A model generated the notes under the pieces. That model saw nothing but the letters and a program-made list of their open reading frames with translations. It was not told the DNA's origin and ran no database searches. Positions 1 through 8,167 of a stretch of DNA of 64,000 nt are shown here, in pieces. Origin of the DNA: Acanthopleura granulata (taxonomy: Eukaryota; Mollusca; Polyplacophora; Chitonida; Chitonidae); assembly GCA_016165875.1 (NCBI GenBank), contig JABBOT010000001.1, positions 12,832,540 through 12,896,539 on the forward strand. Direction: 5' to 3'. Numbering within the stretch: the first letter of the stretch is position 1; each line of letters starts with the position of its first letter. The translations under genes were made by a program, and so were the position numbers.

Positions 1-40
1 TAGCCATACGCCAACCACGCCCTAAATAGCTGAATGACCC

Positions 41-256
41 GCGTGGTCGCGTGATTAGCTAGAGCAGCACAATGAACCTCTGGACCACCAATGTAGTCGC
101 TGTCAGTTCTGCTCATGGTGGCCTTCTCTCCTGCGAATAGCCGTGGGTTTTCTCTCGGACTGTGCCCCCCCACCCACTATGATAATGCTGACCGCCGTGA
201 TATAAATGAAGTATTCTTGAGTGAAAAGTGAAATCTCCAAACAAATAAATAAATAG
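41..256 (+). mobile_element. tRNA-derived SINE, degenerate copy
   Basis: A diverged member of the SINE family seen six times in this window. It shares the tRNA-like head (a box-A-like stretch near 43-60 and a degenerate box B near 104-118), the body motif around GGTTTTCTCTCGG, the conserved 3' block (TATAAATGAAGTATTCTTGA) and an A-rich (AAAT)n tail. It lies left of the visible exons of hydrolase copy A, probably in its third intron. Confidence 0.8.
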
Positions 257-647
257 ATGTTAATAGCTGTATTACAATATACGATAACTCACTGTGCGAC
301 AAAAATCTGAGGCACACTACAAGCAGTCACCGGGTAATAAAACATCATTCCGTATCACAGAGGTCATTACATACATGTACTAAATTATTAGTAGCACCAT
401 TCAAATTGCCAGCTCGACTGATGACGAACATAGCTGTGACAAAGCAAATGGCCATTCTGCACTAACTTATCGGTTGCATCATATAAGTAGTTATATACGT
501 TCTAGAATATCTGTTGCACCTTGCACATGGCCACAGCGTTGATCCGGTCCATTGATCGAAGCAGTCGTGGCGCATTGAATACGACCATGATTTACCGAAC
601 AAACCCTTGCCTAGTCCTATATGAACTCCACTATCGCTCCGATATCT

Positions 648-741
648 CCATGTTAAAACAAAAACGATGCCATGTTTATGCCGGCATTTCCGTTTGTAGC
701 GCGTAATCATAAAGCATGGCGTCGTTTTTGTTTTAACATGG
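648..741. repeat. long near-perfect inverted repeat (hairpin)
   Basis: The arm 648-680 (starting CCATGTTAAAACAAAAACGA) is the reverse complement of 708-741, with about one mismatch in the outer 27 bp and a one-base bulge further in. A loop of about 27 bases separates the arms. No coding sequence overlaps it. It could be the core of a MITE-like element or a replication-derived palindrome. Confidence 0.85.
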
Positions 742-1199
742 AACGATGAGCTTCTAGGCCGGTCAGCTTCTAAATCATGAAGGTGAGACAGCCGAAATTG
801 TAGCGCGTATATTTGCGAGTGTCTGTACATTTGACATCAGTCTGGGATTGACATAAGTTTTGGTCGTCGTCAATATCGTCTTTATACATCCTGACCAAAC
901 TTGTGCCTCATCAGTATGGTCATCGATTAGGGAGATAAACTTTGCTGTCTCAGCATCGTTTTCACATACTCAACAGTGTGAACTCCACTGGAACTAGAGC
1001 AAGCTTGCTCCATGGTCAATATCGCCTTCACTTGTTGAAACAACTTTTGTCATGGATAATTTTGTGATCAGTTATACTGAAATGACAATAAATCTTACCA
1101 ACCCAGATATGGTCCTATACTTACTGAGTGAAATGGTCAAGTAAACGTAAATAGGGTCACACTGTATTTATTTAAATAACCAAGAAATTGTACATATAT

Positions 1200-1588
1200 G
1201 GCTATACTTTCTGAATTAACAGACGTGTGTTGTCGTAAACATGATCATACTTTCTGAAATAAATGCGCTATCGTAAACATAATCATGCTTACTGAAATAA
1301 GCAATAAGGGGGGGGGGGTGTACGTTCTTTCTTTTTAAACAATAACATGAACAGTGGAATAAAAACATAATTAATTGAGATAAACTGACAAGAGGCCGGA
1401 TTTCACCGGTAACGTGTGAACTATCACACTGTCGTCGCTGCCCTGGTTTTACTCTATGCTGTAGTCATTTATAGTAATTAATTAACTGTGCCGCCATAAA
1501 TATGGTCACATTCACTGAGAAAACTGTGCCACCGAAAATATGGCCACACTTACTGAAATAGCTGTGCCGCCGTAAATATGGTCATTAC
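1200..1588. repeat. about 43-bp minisatellite at the exon 3 donor of hydrolase copy A, interrupted
   Basis: Units resembling ACTGAAATAGCTGTGCCGCC followed by GTAAATATGGTCA recur at 1200-1300 and 1480-1588. Between them sit a poly-G run (about 1309-1318) and a copy of an interspersed repeat (1365-1475). The last unit ends exactly at the splice donor of exon 3. Read on the minus strand, units begin with donor-like GTAATG, GTAAGT or GTGAAT. Confidence 0.75.
1365..1475 (+). repeat. interspersed repeat family R1 (partial copy)
   Basis: One of at least seven related copies. It is recognised by the block GGCCGGATTTCACCGGTAAC followed by ACTATCACACTGTCGTCGCTGC and CTGGTTTTACTCTATGCTGT. No coding capacity is seen. 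It is probably a non-autonomous mobile element of unknown class. Confidence 0.7.
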
Positions 1589-1728
1589 TCCGTCCAGATC
1601 GCCAGATATGAAGAGGGTCGGGAGAGTAAAGTCAGTCATCTTTTGGTAACGAGGTGGAGCGTGTGACAGGAGGATGAGGGCTTTAAACATGTCTGGATTC
1701 AAGTCCACGTAATCTGAAAGTGTAGCAC
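1589..1728 (-). CDS. copy A exon 3: Asp-loop region
   Basis: The acceptor is a long pyrimidine tract ending TTTTCAG|GTGCTACA. It encodes residues 141-187, ending SGDLDG. It aligns with copy B exon 3 (FKALILLS with LKGVILFS; LPTLFISGDLDG with VPFLTLSGDLDG). The donor GGA|GTAATG is placed where similarity to copy B stops. Reading through would give about 12 unrelated residues and a stop inside minisatellite sequence. Confidence 0.75.
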
Positions 1729-1854
1729 CTGAAAAAAAAAAATAAAAAAGAACAAAAAAATAAAACAGATGAGGACTAAGGAAAATCAACATAGCCAGAG
1801 GAAAACGCACCTGTTACACATTAGTGCAAAGAAGGAAAAAAAGGAAGAGGAGTG

Positions 1855-1945
1855 ATAATCATGCGCGGGATCAAGTCCAAATAATCCGGCATAATGTAGC
1901 GCCTGGAAATCAAAACTACCACATGAAGATGTGTGGATGAGGAAA
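1855..1945 (-). pseudogene. decayed duplicate of the 5' part of copy A exon 3
   Basis: Read on the minus strand from 1902, an acceptor-like TTTCCAG is followed by GCGCTACATTATGCCGGATT, which parallels the true exon start GTGCTACACTTTCAGATTAC. Similarity continues through GGACTTGATCC for about 50 bases and also covers the flanking intron (GATGAGGAAAATT against GACTAAGGAAAATC). It lies 175 bp upstream of the real exon, so it looks like a local tandem duplication. It does not continue into the SGDLDG-coding part. Confidence 0.55.
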
Positions 1946-1974
1946 ATTAGTAAGTATCGACTGAAATCGGGGTA

Positions 1975-2375
1975 CAATGTTGTTCCTGTACCTTTTGGAG
2001 AACGGGCAAATTGTGGGAAAGTGGCAAATTTCGGATGAAGTGGCGTGCGACTGAAGGGGCAACTTTTGGAAGGAAGGGCAACTGATGGTAGAAGAAACAA
2101 CTGGTGGGACAAGGGACAACTTATGGGAAAATGGTAACTCGTGGGTGAACTGGCAACATAAAGCTGCAACCTTTGGGAAAAGAGCAAATTGTGGGAGAGA
2201 AGGTTACTTGTCAGATAAGGAGTAACTTGTGGATGAAGTGGTACTTTGGGACTACGGAGACAAATTCTGGGAGAATGGGCGACTTGTGAGAAAGGGGCAA
2301 GTTGTGGGAGATAGAGCAACTTCTGGAAAGAGAGACAAGTTGTGGGAGAAAGGGCCATTTGAGGTAAAAGGACCA
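1975..2375. repeat. about 20-bp degenerate minisatellite in intron 2 of copy A
   Basis: Variants of TTGTGGGAGAAAGGGCAAC recur about 18-20 times with a period near 20. Open frames crossing it on both strands are repeat artefacts. Confidence 0.75.
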
Positions 2376-2840
2376 GTCAAGAGGATTGTTAGGGGCAATG
2401 TGTTGAGGTCGTGTGCGCTTTATGTAAGTTGGAGGAGGACACGGGTTTCGTATCATGATTATTACGAAAGTTCGTGTAGTACGAGGGTTTGGTGTCTTGG
2501 TCCTTGCGACTGTTGTTTGAGGCCAAGTCAGGATAAGAAAAGTCTTTGGTGCATTGAATGTGTGCTCCTTACTTAAGTTAACAGATGACACAAAAGTATG
2601 TCTTCAGTGGACAATGTATAGAAGGGATGGGACATTTTTAGGCCCAGACAGGCAGCACCCATACAAAAGTCCCCAGATTCAACAAGTCGAAGACTTTCTT
2701 AGTGGAACTGACACCTTGTCTTGACGACTCAGTTTTGTGGAGACTGCGAATTTCTGATTAGCAGATTACAAACAACTCATTCTCACTATTTACCTTCTTG
2801 AGTTAATCATGGAGTAATGGTAAAAGCAACTATGACTTAC
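2376..2840. other. intron 2 of copy A, unique part
   Basis: No gene, repeat or RNA is recognised between the minisatellite and exon 2, apart from the normal donor GTAAGT next to exon 2. Confidence 0.5.
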
Positions 2841-3026
2841 CTCCGTATCCATGTCCAGCCACCATGACAGGCGCATGCTGAGCCAGCCCTAACTCGTACA
2901 TCCGCCTCAGTATCTTCTCAAACCCAGAGCCAATCTCGAGCAGGTTAGGCACCTGATTCTCAAACCCGCCAATAAACCCCATCCATAACCGCAAACGGGT
3001 GGCCGCCTCATTCTGGAGGGTAACAC
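2841..3026 (-). CDS. copy A exon 2: helix region and nucleophile elbow
   Basis: The acceptor is ATGAAG|GTGTTACC and the donor GGAG|GTAAGT. It encodes residues 79-141, starting GVTLQ and ending VMVAGHGYGG. It aligns with copy B exon 2 (RLRLWMGFI with FRLWVAIL; MVAGHGYGG with FLAGHGHGG) and has the same phases at both ends. The expected catalytic Ser of GHSxGG is Gly. Confidence 0.8.
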
Positions 3027-3084
3027 CTTCATAAACCGAGACAAACAGTGTCCGAAAAACAGGAATTAATTGAATAAAGGCGAT

Positions 3085-3380
3085 ATAAAAGACTACAACA
3101 TGAAGATTAAAACCAGAACAGCAAGGACAGTGTGATAGCTGACAAATGATCACACGTAGGCTGATCGGTTAAACCCGGCATCATTGTAACCTTCATTCTA
3201 ACTGTTCTTTCAAATACACACTAAATACAGAGTGGCAAATCATACACGAGAGTACCAGGCCTAAACACAGAATCAGGGAATAATATGTAGCGATGCTAAT
3301 TGTAGACGTCAGTGGTGAAGAATTACTCTAAATGCTGTGTAATCATCACATTTAATAATCCATTAATCAAAACAATGTGA
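3085..3380 (-). repeat. interspersed repeat family R1 (near full-length)
   Basis: Reverse-oriented copy: AAAACCAGAACAGCAAGGAC..GTGTGATAG at one end and GATGCTAATTGTAGACGTCA..GAAGAATTACTC at the other match the copy at 39062-39375. It fills much of intron 1 of copy A. Confidence 0.65.
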
Positions 3381-3413
3381 GGGGAACGTTGTCAGTTGTA
3401 TTGTGTGTACAGA

Positions 3414-3740
3414 AATATACAGCCATAGCTGTGTGTGCAGAGATTTACAGTCATAACTGTGTGTGTGCAGAAATTTTTAGCCATATTTGTGTGTGCAGGC
3501 ATATAAGGGCCTAGCGGTGTGTGCAGAGGCATACAACCTGGGATATACGGACCTAGTTGTGTGTACAGGGATGTACAGGCCTAGCTGTGCGAACAGGGAT
3601 ATACATCTCTAGATGTGTGGGCAGGGATATACATATATGGCTACAGGTACATGGATATGCATAGACTTAGCTTTTTGCACAGGGATATGTAGACCTTGGT
3701 CTGAGTAAAGAGATATACAGACCTAGATTTGTGTACTGTG
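3414..3740. repeat. 28-bp minisatellite containing the exon 1 donor junction
   Basis: About 11 units of 28-30 bp with the pattern ATATACAGRCCTAGNTGTGT followed by GTRCAGGG. The final unit (3713-3740) spans the last 18 bases of exon 1 and the donor itself. Several intronic units keep CCTAG, i.e. the CTAG|G of the junction on the coding strand. The array therefore appears to have grown from the exon/intron boundary. Confidence 0.8.
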
Positions 3741-3957
3741 TAGCATTGACGTAGGACTCCGGTATAAGTATCAAAGCGATGTCCGGTCCCGTTTTTCCAG
3801 GTGGTTCAATCACGGTGATTTCTGTGTCTGTCAATTGACCGAAAACCGGAAGTACGCCGCACAGAGCTAGCAGCATCACAACTGACCATGCTGCAGCCGG
3901 CACACGGCAGGACACGGCCTTCCCTGTAGAGGCGATCCCGCGGGGTACCGTCATCAT
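3723..3957 (-). CDS. copy A exon 1: signal peptide and first strand
   Basis: Encodes 78 codons plus one base. The start is a Met-Met pair; the hydrophobic core (WSVVMLLALCGVLPVFG) ends near Gly40/Gln41. The 3' part, ALILIPESYV, aligns with ALLIVPEENV of copy B. The donor CTAG|GTCTGT is weak but falls exactly where the strong donor ATAG|GTGAGT of copy B falls, with the same phase 1. The junction itself is repeated in the neighbouring minisatellite (3414-3740). Confidence 0.72.
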
Positions 3958-4006
3958 GGTTTTGTCTACACTGGGACACTACGTGAAACTTCCTCGGATC
4001 TGTCAC

Positions 4007-5299
4007 ACCTTCACAAACGACTGTTTTTTCGCTTCACAGCAGGCGATAAGTAAGACTTGATTATAAACAACACGTTCACCCAGATACAGGTTGCCTTAAT
4101 TTACAAGGTCTTCCCATGAAATCTACCAGCAGATATATTTAATCACATCTTGATTCAAGATCGGTGTGGTGCGATCACGTGGCCTAAAATCTGCATTATG
4201 AAGATCTATTTTTATCTAATTTCGCTCAACCCAGTCTGAGGGCTAGAGGCCATTTAGACATCTATCTTTATGAACAGTCCAATATGAAAGCCCGAATGAG
4301 ACACTTACGGGTAGATTTATAGCATTCGACGTAGAAATTCTTCACGGGCTACTACAGTTTGAAATCGGAATTGCCTAGAATACCGACTGTCTTAACTGCA
4401 TGACTGGAAACATGTTACCAACGTTCTGTATTATTTATATATTATTACTTGCATATTCCGTCTGGAACTGGTGTTTGAAGTTACTTTGACAATGGATCAC
4501 ACTATTTATTGATTTGGAAGGCCCTTTATGGTTTATCAGTGATATAGAAATGCTTGACTAGACGCTTAGATTTCAACTAAAAGAATATCTCTTTCGTTCT
4601 GGTACTTCATTGGTCAAAACCCATCATAAGTACATGTATGCTAAACTGAACTGGCATTGCTCACTGCAGAGTTAATCTTGGACAAGGGATGAGCTGAAGT
4701 TATAATCTTTTGTAGAGTGCGGATGTTCTAATGCTGATGGTCGTTGCAGTGTTAGAGCCGTCAACCCCCAGAGCTGAGCGGACCTAGCTACCTTTGCCCC
4801 CCACTCCAGCAGCCGTGGTATGATAAAAACACAACTGTAACCCTCACAAGTAGATCAGAGGTCAGTCACACAGGCAAGACACGTGCTCCTTCACAATCAG
4901 TCAACAGCTTCAGCAGAAACAGATGAAGATATGACCTCTGATAAAGTATTGACCAGGTCTGCATGAATGGGGGACACGTAAATGTGTCGACCGCGACGTG
5001 TTTATAGACGTGTGGAATTTAAATCTTGGAATTTTTCTTTGTAATGACATGATACTCATTAAATATAGTGCTACACCATGCAGCATAACGTCACCACAGA
5101 GGCAGACATCAGTTCATTCTCCGCTTTGGTTTTGCCACAGAAACTCACCGTTGACAATCTTGGTATTTTCTTATTCAGTCTTGGCATAATCAGCGGTTCG
5201 GTCGGTCAACATGGCATCGATATATTGTGACTGGACAGGGCTTCCTCTTTGATGTATCTGGGACGACATTCAGTTGTATAGCACTATATGTAAATATGT
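4007..5299. other. no recognised feature
   Basis: Region upstream of copy A. It should hold its promoter, but no core promoter element, repeat array or coding exon could be supported. A weak echo of repeat R1 may occur near 4215-4300. Confidence 0.4.
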
Positions 5300-5572
5300 C
5301 GGATGTGATACCGACTAATTCTAGACCACTGATTTCTTGTAAATTACAAGTGACATCAGTGCATTTTTTATACCTTATTTTGCTTAATCCATGGTGTTAG
5401 AGACGTATAACCTGCTACTATTGAAGTATTTACATGAATAGCTAAAATATAGCCCTAACTGAGGAAAACTGACAAGAGAAATATTTCACCTGCTACATAT
5501 GACGGTTTGCCAACTTTCACACCGTGTCGCTGCTCTGGTTTTACCTTCTAGGCTGTGGTTTTTTACATCTCA
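5300..5572 (+). repeat. interspersed repeat family R1, interrupted by the LTR element
   Basis: Contains the family blocks TGACATCAGTGC, TTGCTTAATCCATGGTGTTA, GAAAACTGACAAGAG and CTGCTCTGGTTTTACC in the standard order. It stops at the TAAGG duplication of the Ty3/Gypsy element, so the element seems to have landed at or near the repeat's right end. Confidence 0.65.
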
Positions 5573-5577
5573 TAAGG

Positions 5578-5753
5578 TGTAGCGTGTTATGCAATGTACA
5601 CGTTGTAAATGTGCCAGTGAGTGAGGTACAAGTGAGGGTCTCCGCCATGCTTGGCAATAGTGAAGGATGTACACGCAGACTTGAGCTGATAACCAGAATG
5701 CATCTTGCCTCATCTGCACCCTCCATGTATTTGCCCTTTTCTGAAATACTACA
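5578..5753 (+). repeat. 5' LTR
   Basis: TGTAGCG at the start and TACTACA at the end; closely similar to 7986-8162. The sequence just downstream, TTGGCGGCAAGGATGGGA, is where the primer-binding site should be. Which tRNA it pairs with was not determined. Confidence 0.88.
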
Positions 5754-5804
5754 ATTGGCGGCAAGGATGGGATTTTGCCCACCCGTAGTCCATTTTTGGG
5801 ATCA

Positions 5805-6320
5805 TGGCGACCGCAGATTTTTCAGCGCCGGTGACTTTTCTGCCTACACTAGGAAGACCATGCATGCCGTGGGTCCAATGGAGGCGGGTCTACAAGACGC
5901 ATCAGCGGAATGTAAACGAGCTATACTGCTACACTGCATAGGAGCCGATGGACAGTGGGTATTTTGCACCCTTCCGGAAGTTAACCCGGACGAGAACGAC
6001 GTCTAGATGCGAGCCCTGGCAACGTCACAAAATAGGTTTCAACCTGTTGTCAACGTGGCTACTGAGCGCCATCGTTTCCGTCTGAGAGGTCAACATCCCG
6101 GTGAGTCAGTCGATACATATATTTCGGCATTACGTGAACTGGTTGTCACATGTGACATATTTGGTAATATGGGAAATCAGATGATACGCCATCAACTCGT
6201 GGAGAAAACTACGTGCGCTCGCACCAGGGAACTTCTTCTCATGGAGCCTGGCCTTACACTTAATCGCGCCATGGAGCTCTTGGTTACACTCTTGTCAACG
6301 TCAGGCTCAGGTCCCAGACC
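5805..6320 (+). pseudogene. gag-like remnant of the Ty3/Gypsy element
   Basis: Two frames carry recognisable Ty3/Gypsy Gag features. The stretch 5907-6005 includes LLHCIGADGQ and ends at an in-frame TAG (6004-6006). After it come NRFQPVVNVATERHRFR, RGQHPGESVDTYISALREL and an LVEKT motif. A frameshift and this stop interrupt it. The downstream nucleocapsid zinc knuckle and protease are not seen, because similarity ends near 6320. Confidence 0.75.
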
Positions 6321-6399
6321 TAGGCGAATAGCTAGATGGAACGGGCTGTTGTATTACGCTTACACAGTACAATACAAAAACAAAGTGCTCAAAACAAAG

Positions 6400-7773
6400 T
6401 AGCATATATGTCTCGTTTACCTGCCGAAATGAAACATAGTTGCAATACCAATGTTAATAGCGAAGTCGATCGTATCTGTGAAATACTCTTACAAGACACC
6501 AGTATCACGAAAGCTGAATTGATTGAAGCTACAGTTGTAGACAAGTCTTGCGATCTTGTTAAAGGCTATCTCGAAAATGGATGGCCGAGCAAATCAAAAT
6601 TCGTTGAAAGCGATGTAAAGCCATACTTGTCTGTACGCAATGAGTTGTCCGTGAGAGATAACGTGGTACACCGAAACAAGCGCGTTGTGGTACCTAAATT
6701 CTAACCGCCAGATTTATTGAACTAGGTCATTCCGAACACCAAGGAGTTGTGTGCACAAAACAGCCTTTACGTCAGTTGTTTTTGTGGCCTAAGATGGACA
6801 TACAAGTCCGTGATGCTGTCAGAGAATGTTCTATGAATGACAAAACTAGTGTTTTGTCACAACGGTCCGATGCAACCTGTGCCGTCACCGACTGGCCCTT
6901 CGTTAAAGTTAGGGATAGACATCGTAGGACCATACCTCTCACGAGAATAAGTTTGCCATTAGATTGATACATTAAATGGCCAGAAGTTTGTTTTACACAA
7001 AGTACAACGACAGAATCAGTAAATGACTTTCTAACGTCTGTATTTTCTCGCGAGTGATTTCCAGGGGAAATTGTTACCGACCACGGACAACAGTTTGATT
7101 CGCATGAATTTGAAACGTTTCTTAAAGATAGAAACACCATACACACTGATTCTGCCATTTATCATCCCGAAGGAAATTGAGAAATTGAAGGCTTTAACAA
7201 AGTTCTCAGTGAAGCTGTTCCAACTGCTAAGATTCTAGGACGACCAGTCAAAAAGTCAGTCAGAGATTTTTTTAGCTGTGTACAGATGCACACCCCATCT
7301 CACAACTGGAGTTGAACCTTCTGTTTTACTCCATTTTCGTCACATGAAATCTAAGTTAGACATTGTCCATGCTACTAAGTCTTTTTAACGAAGAGAGGAT
7401 GGTGCGCAAACGCGTGGAATCTAAACAAGAAAAAAGCAATACATACGCAAAGGTGCAAAATCACAAACCTTCAAACTAGTTAGTTAGAGTAAAAAGAACT
7501 GGACATGTTCCAAAGGGTGAAAGTAAATTTTCCAGTCCCATACAGATAACCAGGAAAGTTGGATTAAACACCTACGTAACTGCTGATGGGAAAACATGGA
7601 ATGTTCAGAGATTAGCTCAGTTTTCAGGTTCTTCCATTACTTCTCCAAATCAAAATGTTAATCATCTTGATTTTTGTGAATCTGATGTAGCACAACAGGC
7701 AGTAACTAATTGTAATATGCCAAGACGGACCAGAAATCAGCCTGTCTGGTTCCGAGATTATGTCAGATATTGA
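6400..7773 (+). pseudogene. pol remnant: connection region, integrase and C-terminus
   Basis: Begins with a Ty3/Gypsy-style connection (MSRLPAEM at 6409; later VKGYLENGWP and KRVVVPKF). An integrase N-terminal region follows (LGHSEHQG), then the core with IVTDHGQQF (central Asp) and a damaged YHPEGN.EIEGFNK (Glu region), and a C-terminal tail ending in PVWFRDYV at about 7738-7765. Multiple stops and frame changes break it. The preceding reverse transcriptase is deleted. Confidence 0.8.
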
Positions 7774-7985
7774 GAATATTTTCTTCTTAGTTGTTCAACA
7801 TTGTAACAATGTAGTTTACATGCCTTTGATTGTTTTTAACAAGTATCGCTTGAAAAAAAGGCAACACTGTTCGATTTCTGTTAATTATGACTACACTATG
7901 TGTTCTCTCTTAATTCAGCCTTAAGGACAATTACAATTATTGTCTCGTGTTTTATAAAGGAAACTCTTTTATAGAGAGGGGAAAA

Positions 7986-8162
7986 TGTAGTGTCTTTATA
8001 CAATGTACACGTTGTAAATGTGCCAGTGAGTAAGGTACGAGTGAGGGTTTCCGCCATGCTTGGCAACAGTTATGGATGTACATGTATACTTGCACTGATA
8101 ACCAGAATACATCTTGCCTCATCCGCACCCTCTATGTGTTTGTCCTTTTCTGAAATACTACA
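7986..8162 (+). repeat. 3' LTR
   Basis: TGTAGTG..TACTACA, about 88% identical to the 5' LTR by eye. It follows the purine-rich tract at about 7973-7985 and is followed directly by the TAAGG duplication. Confidence 0.88.
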
Positions 8163-8167
8163 TAAGG

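Larger units (their letters stand above)
1589..3957 (-). other. gene span: secreted alpha/beta-hydrolase-like protein, copy A (3' part off window)
   Basis: Three coding exons on the minus strand (3723-3957, 2841-3026, 1589-1728) join in compatible phases (1, 1, 0) to give the first 187 residues of a secreted alpha/beta-hydrolase-fold protein. Residues 1-40 look like a signal peptide, with a hydrophobic core at about 21-40. A strand follows (ALILIP, 61-66), then the nucleophile elbow AGHGYGG (135-141), in which Gly138 occupies the expected Ser position. The Asp-loop SGDLDG is at 182-187. The exons match those of the plus-strand paralogue at 21148-60385. The exons carrying the His motif and the C-terminal domain must lie beyond position 1. 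Function is unknown; the missing Ser argues against ordinary esterase chemistry. Alternatively the gene is a 5' fragment (pseudogene), which the window edge prevents testing. Confidence 0.72.
5573..8167 (+). mobile_element. degenerate, internally deleted Ty3/Gypsy LTR retrotransposon with target duplication
   Basis: Bounded by a perfect 5-bp duplication TAAGG (5573-5577 and 8163-8167). Two LTRs of about 176 bp begin TGTAG and end CTACA, and a purine tract (AGAGAGGGGAAAA) precedes the 3' LTR. The interior holds gag-like sequence (about 5805-6320), then abruptly the end of the RNase H/connection region and the integrase N-terminal region (about 6400-6850), the integrase core (about 6950-7400) and a pol C-terminus (about 7480-7773). 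Protease, reverse transcriptase and most of RNase H are missing between about 6320 and 6400. Many stops and frameshifts make it non-functional. The LTRs differ at about 20 positions by eye, so the insertion is old. Confidence 0.9.

Noticed and set aside
1550..1588. Reading copy A exon 3 through to the TAA stop as the true C-terminus
   Set aside because: The extra residues are encoded by the minisatellite unit and have no counterpart in copy B. A GT donor sits exactly where homology ends.
5524..6006. 160-codon frame starting in the 5' LTR region as an independent gene
   Set aside because: It begins in an interspersed repeat, crosses the LTR and ends in the gag remnant. Only the last third resembles Gag.
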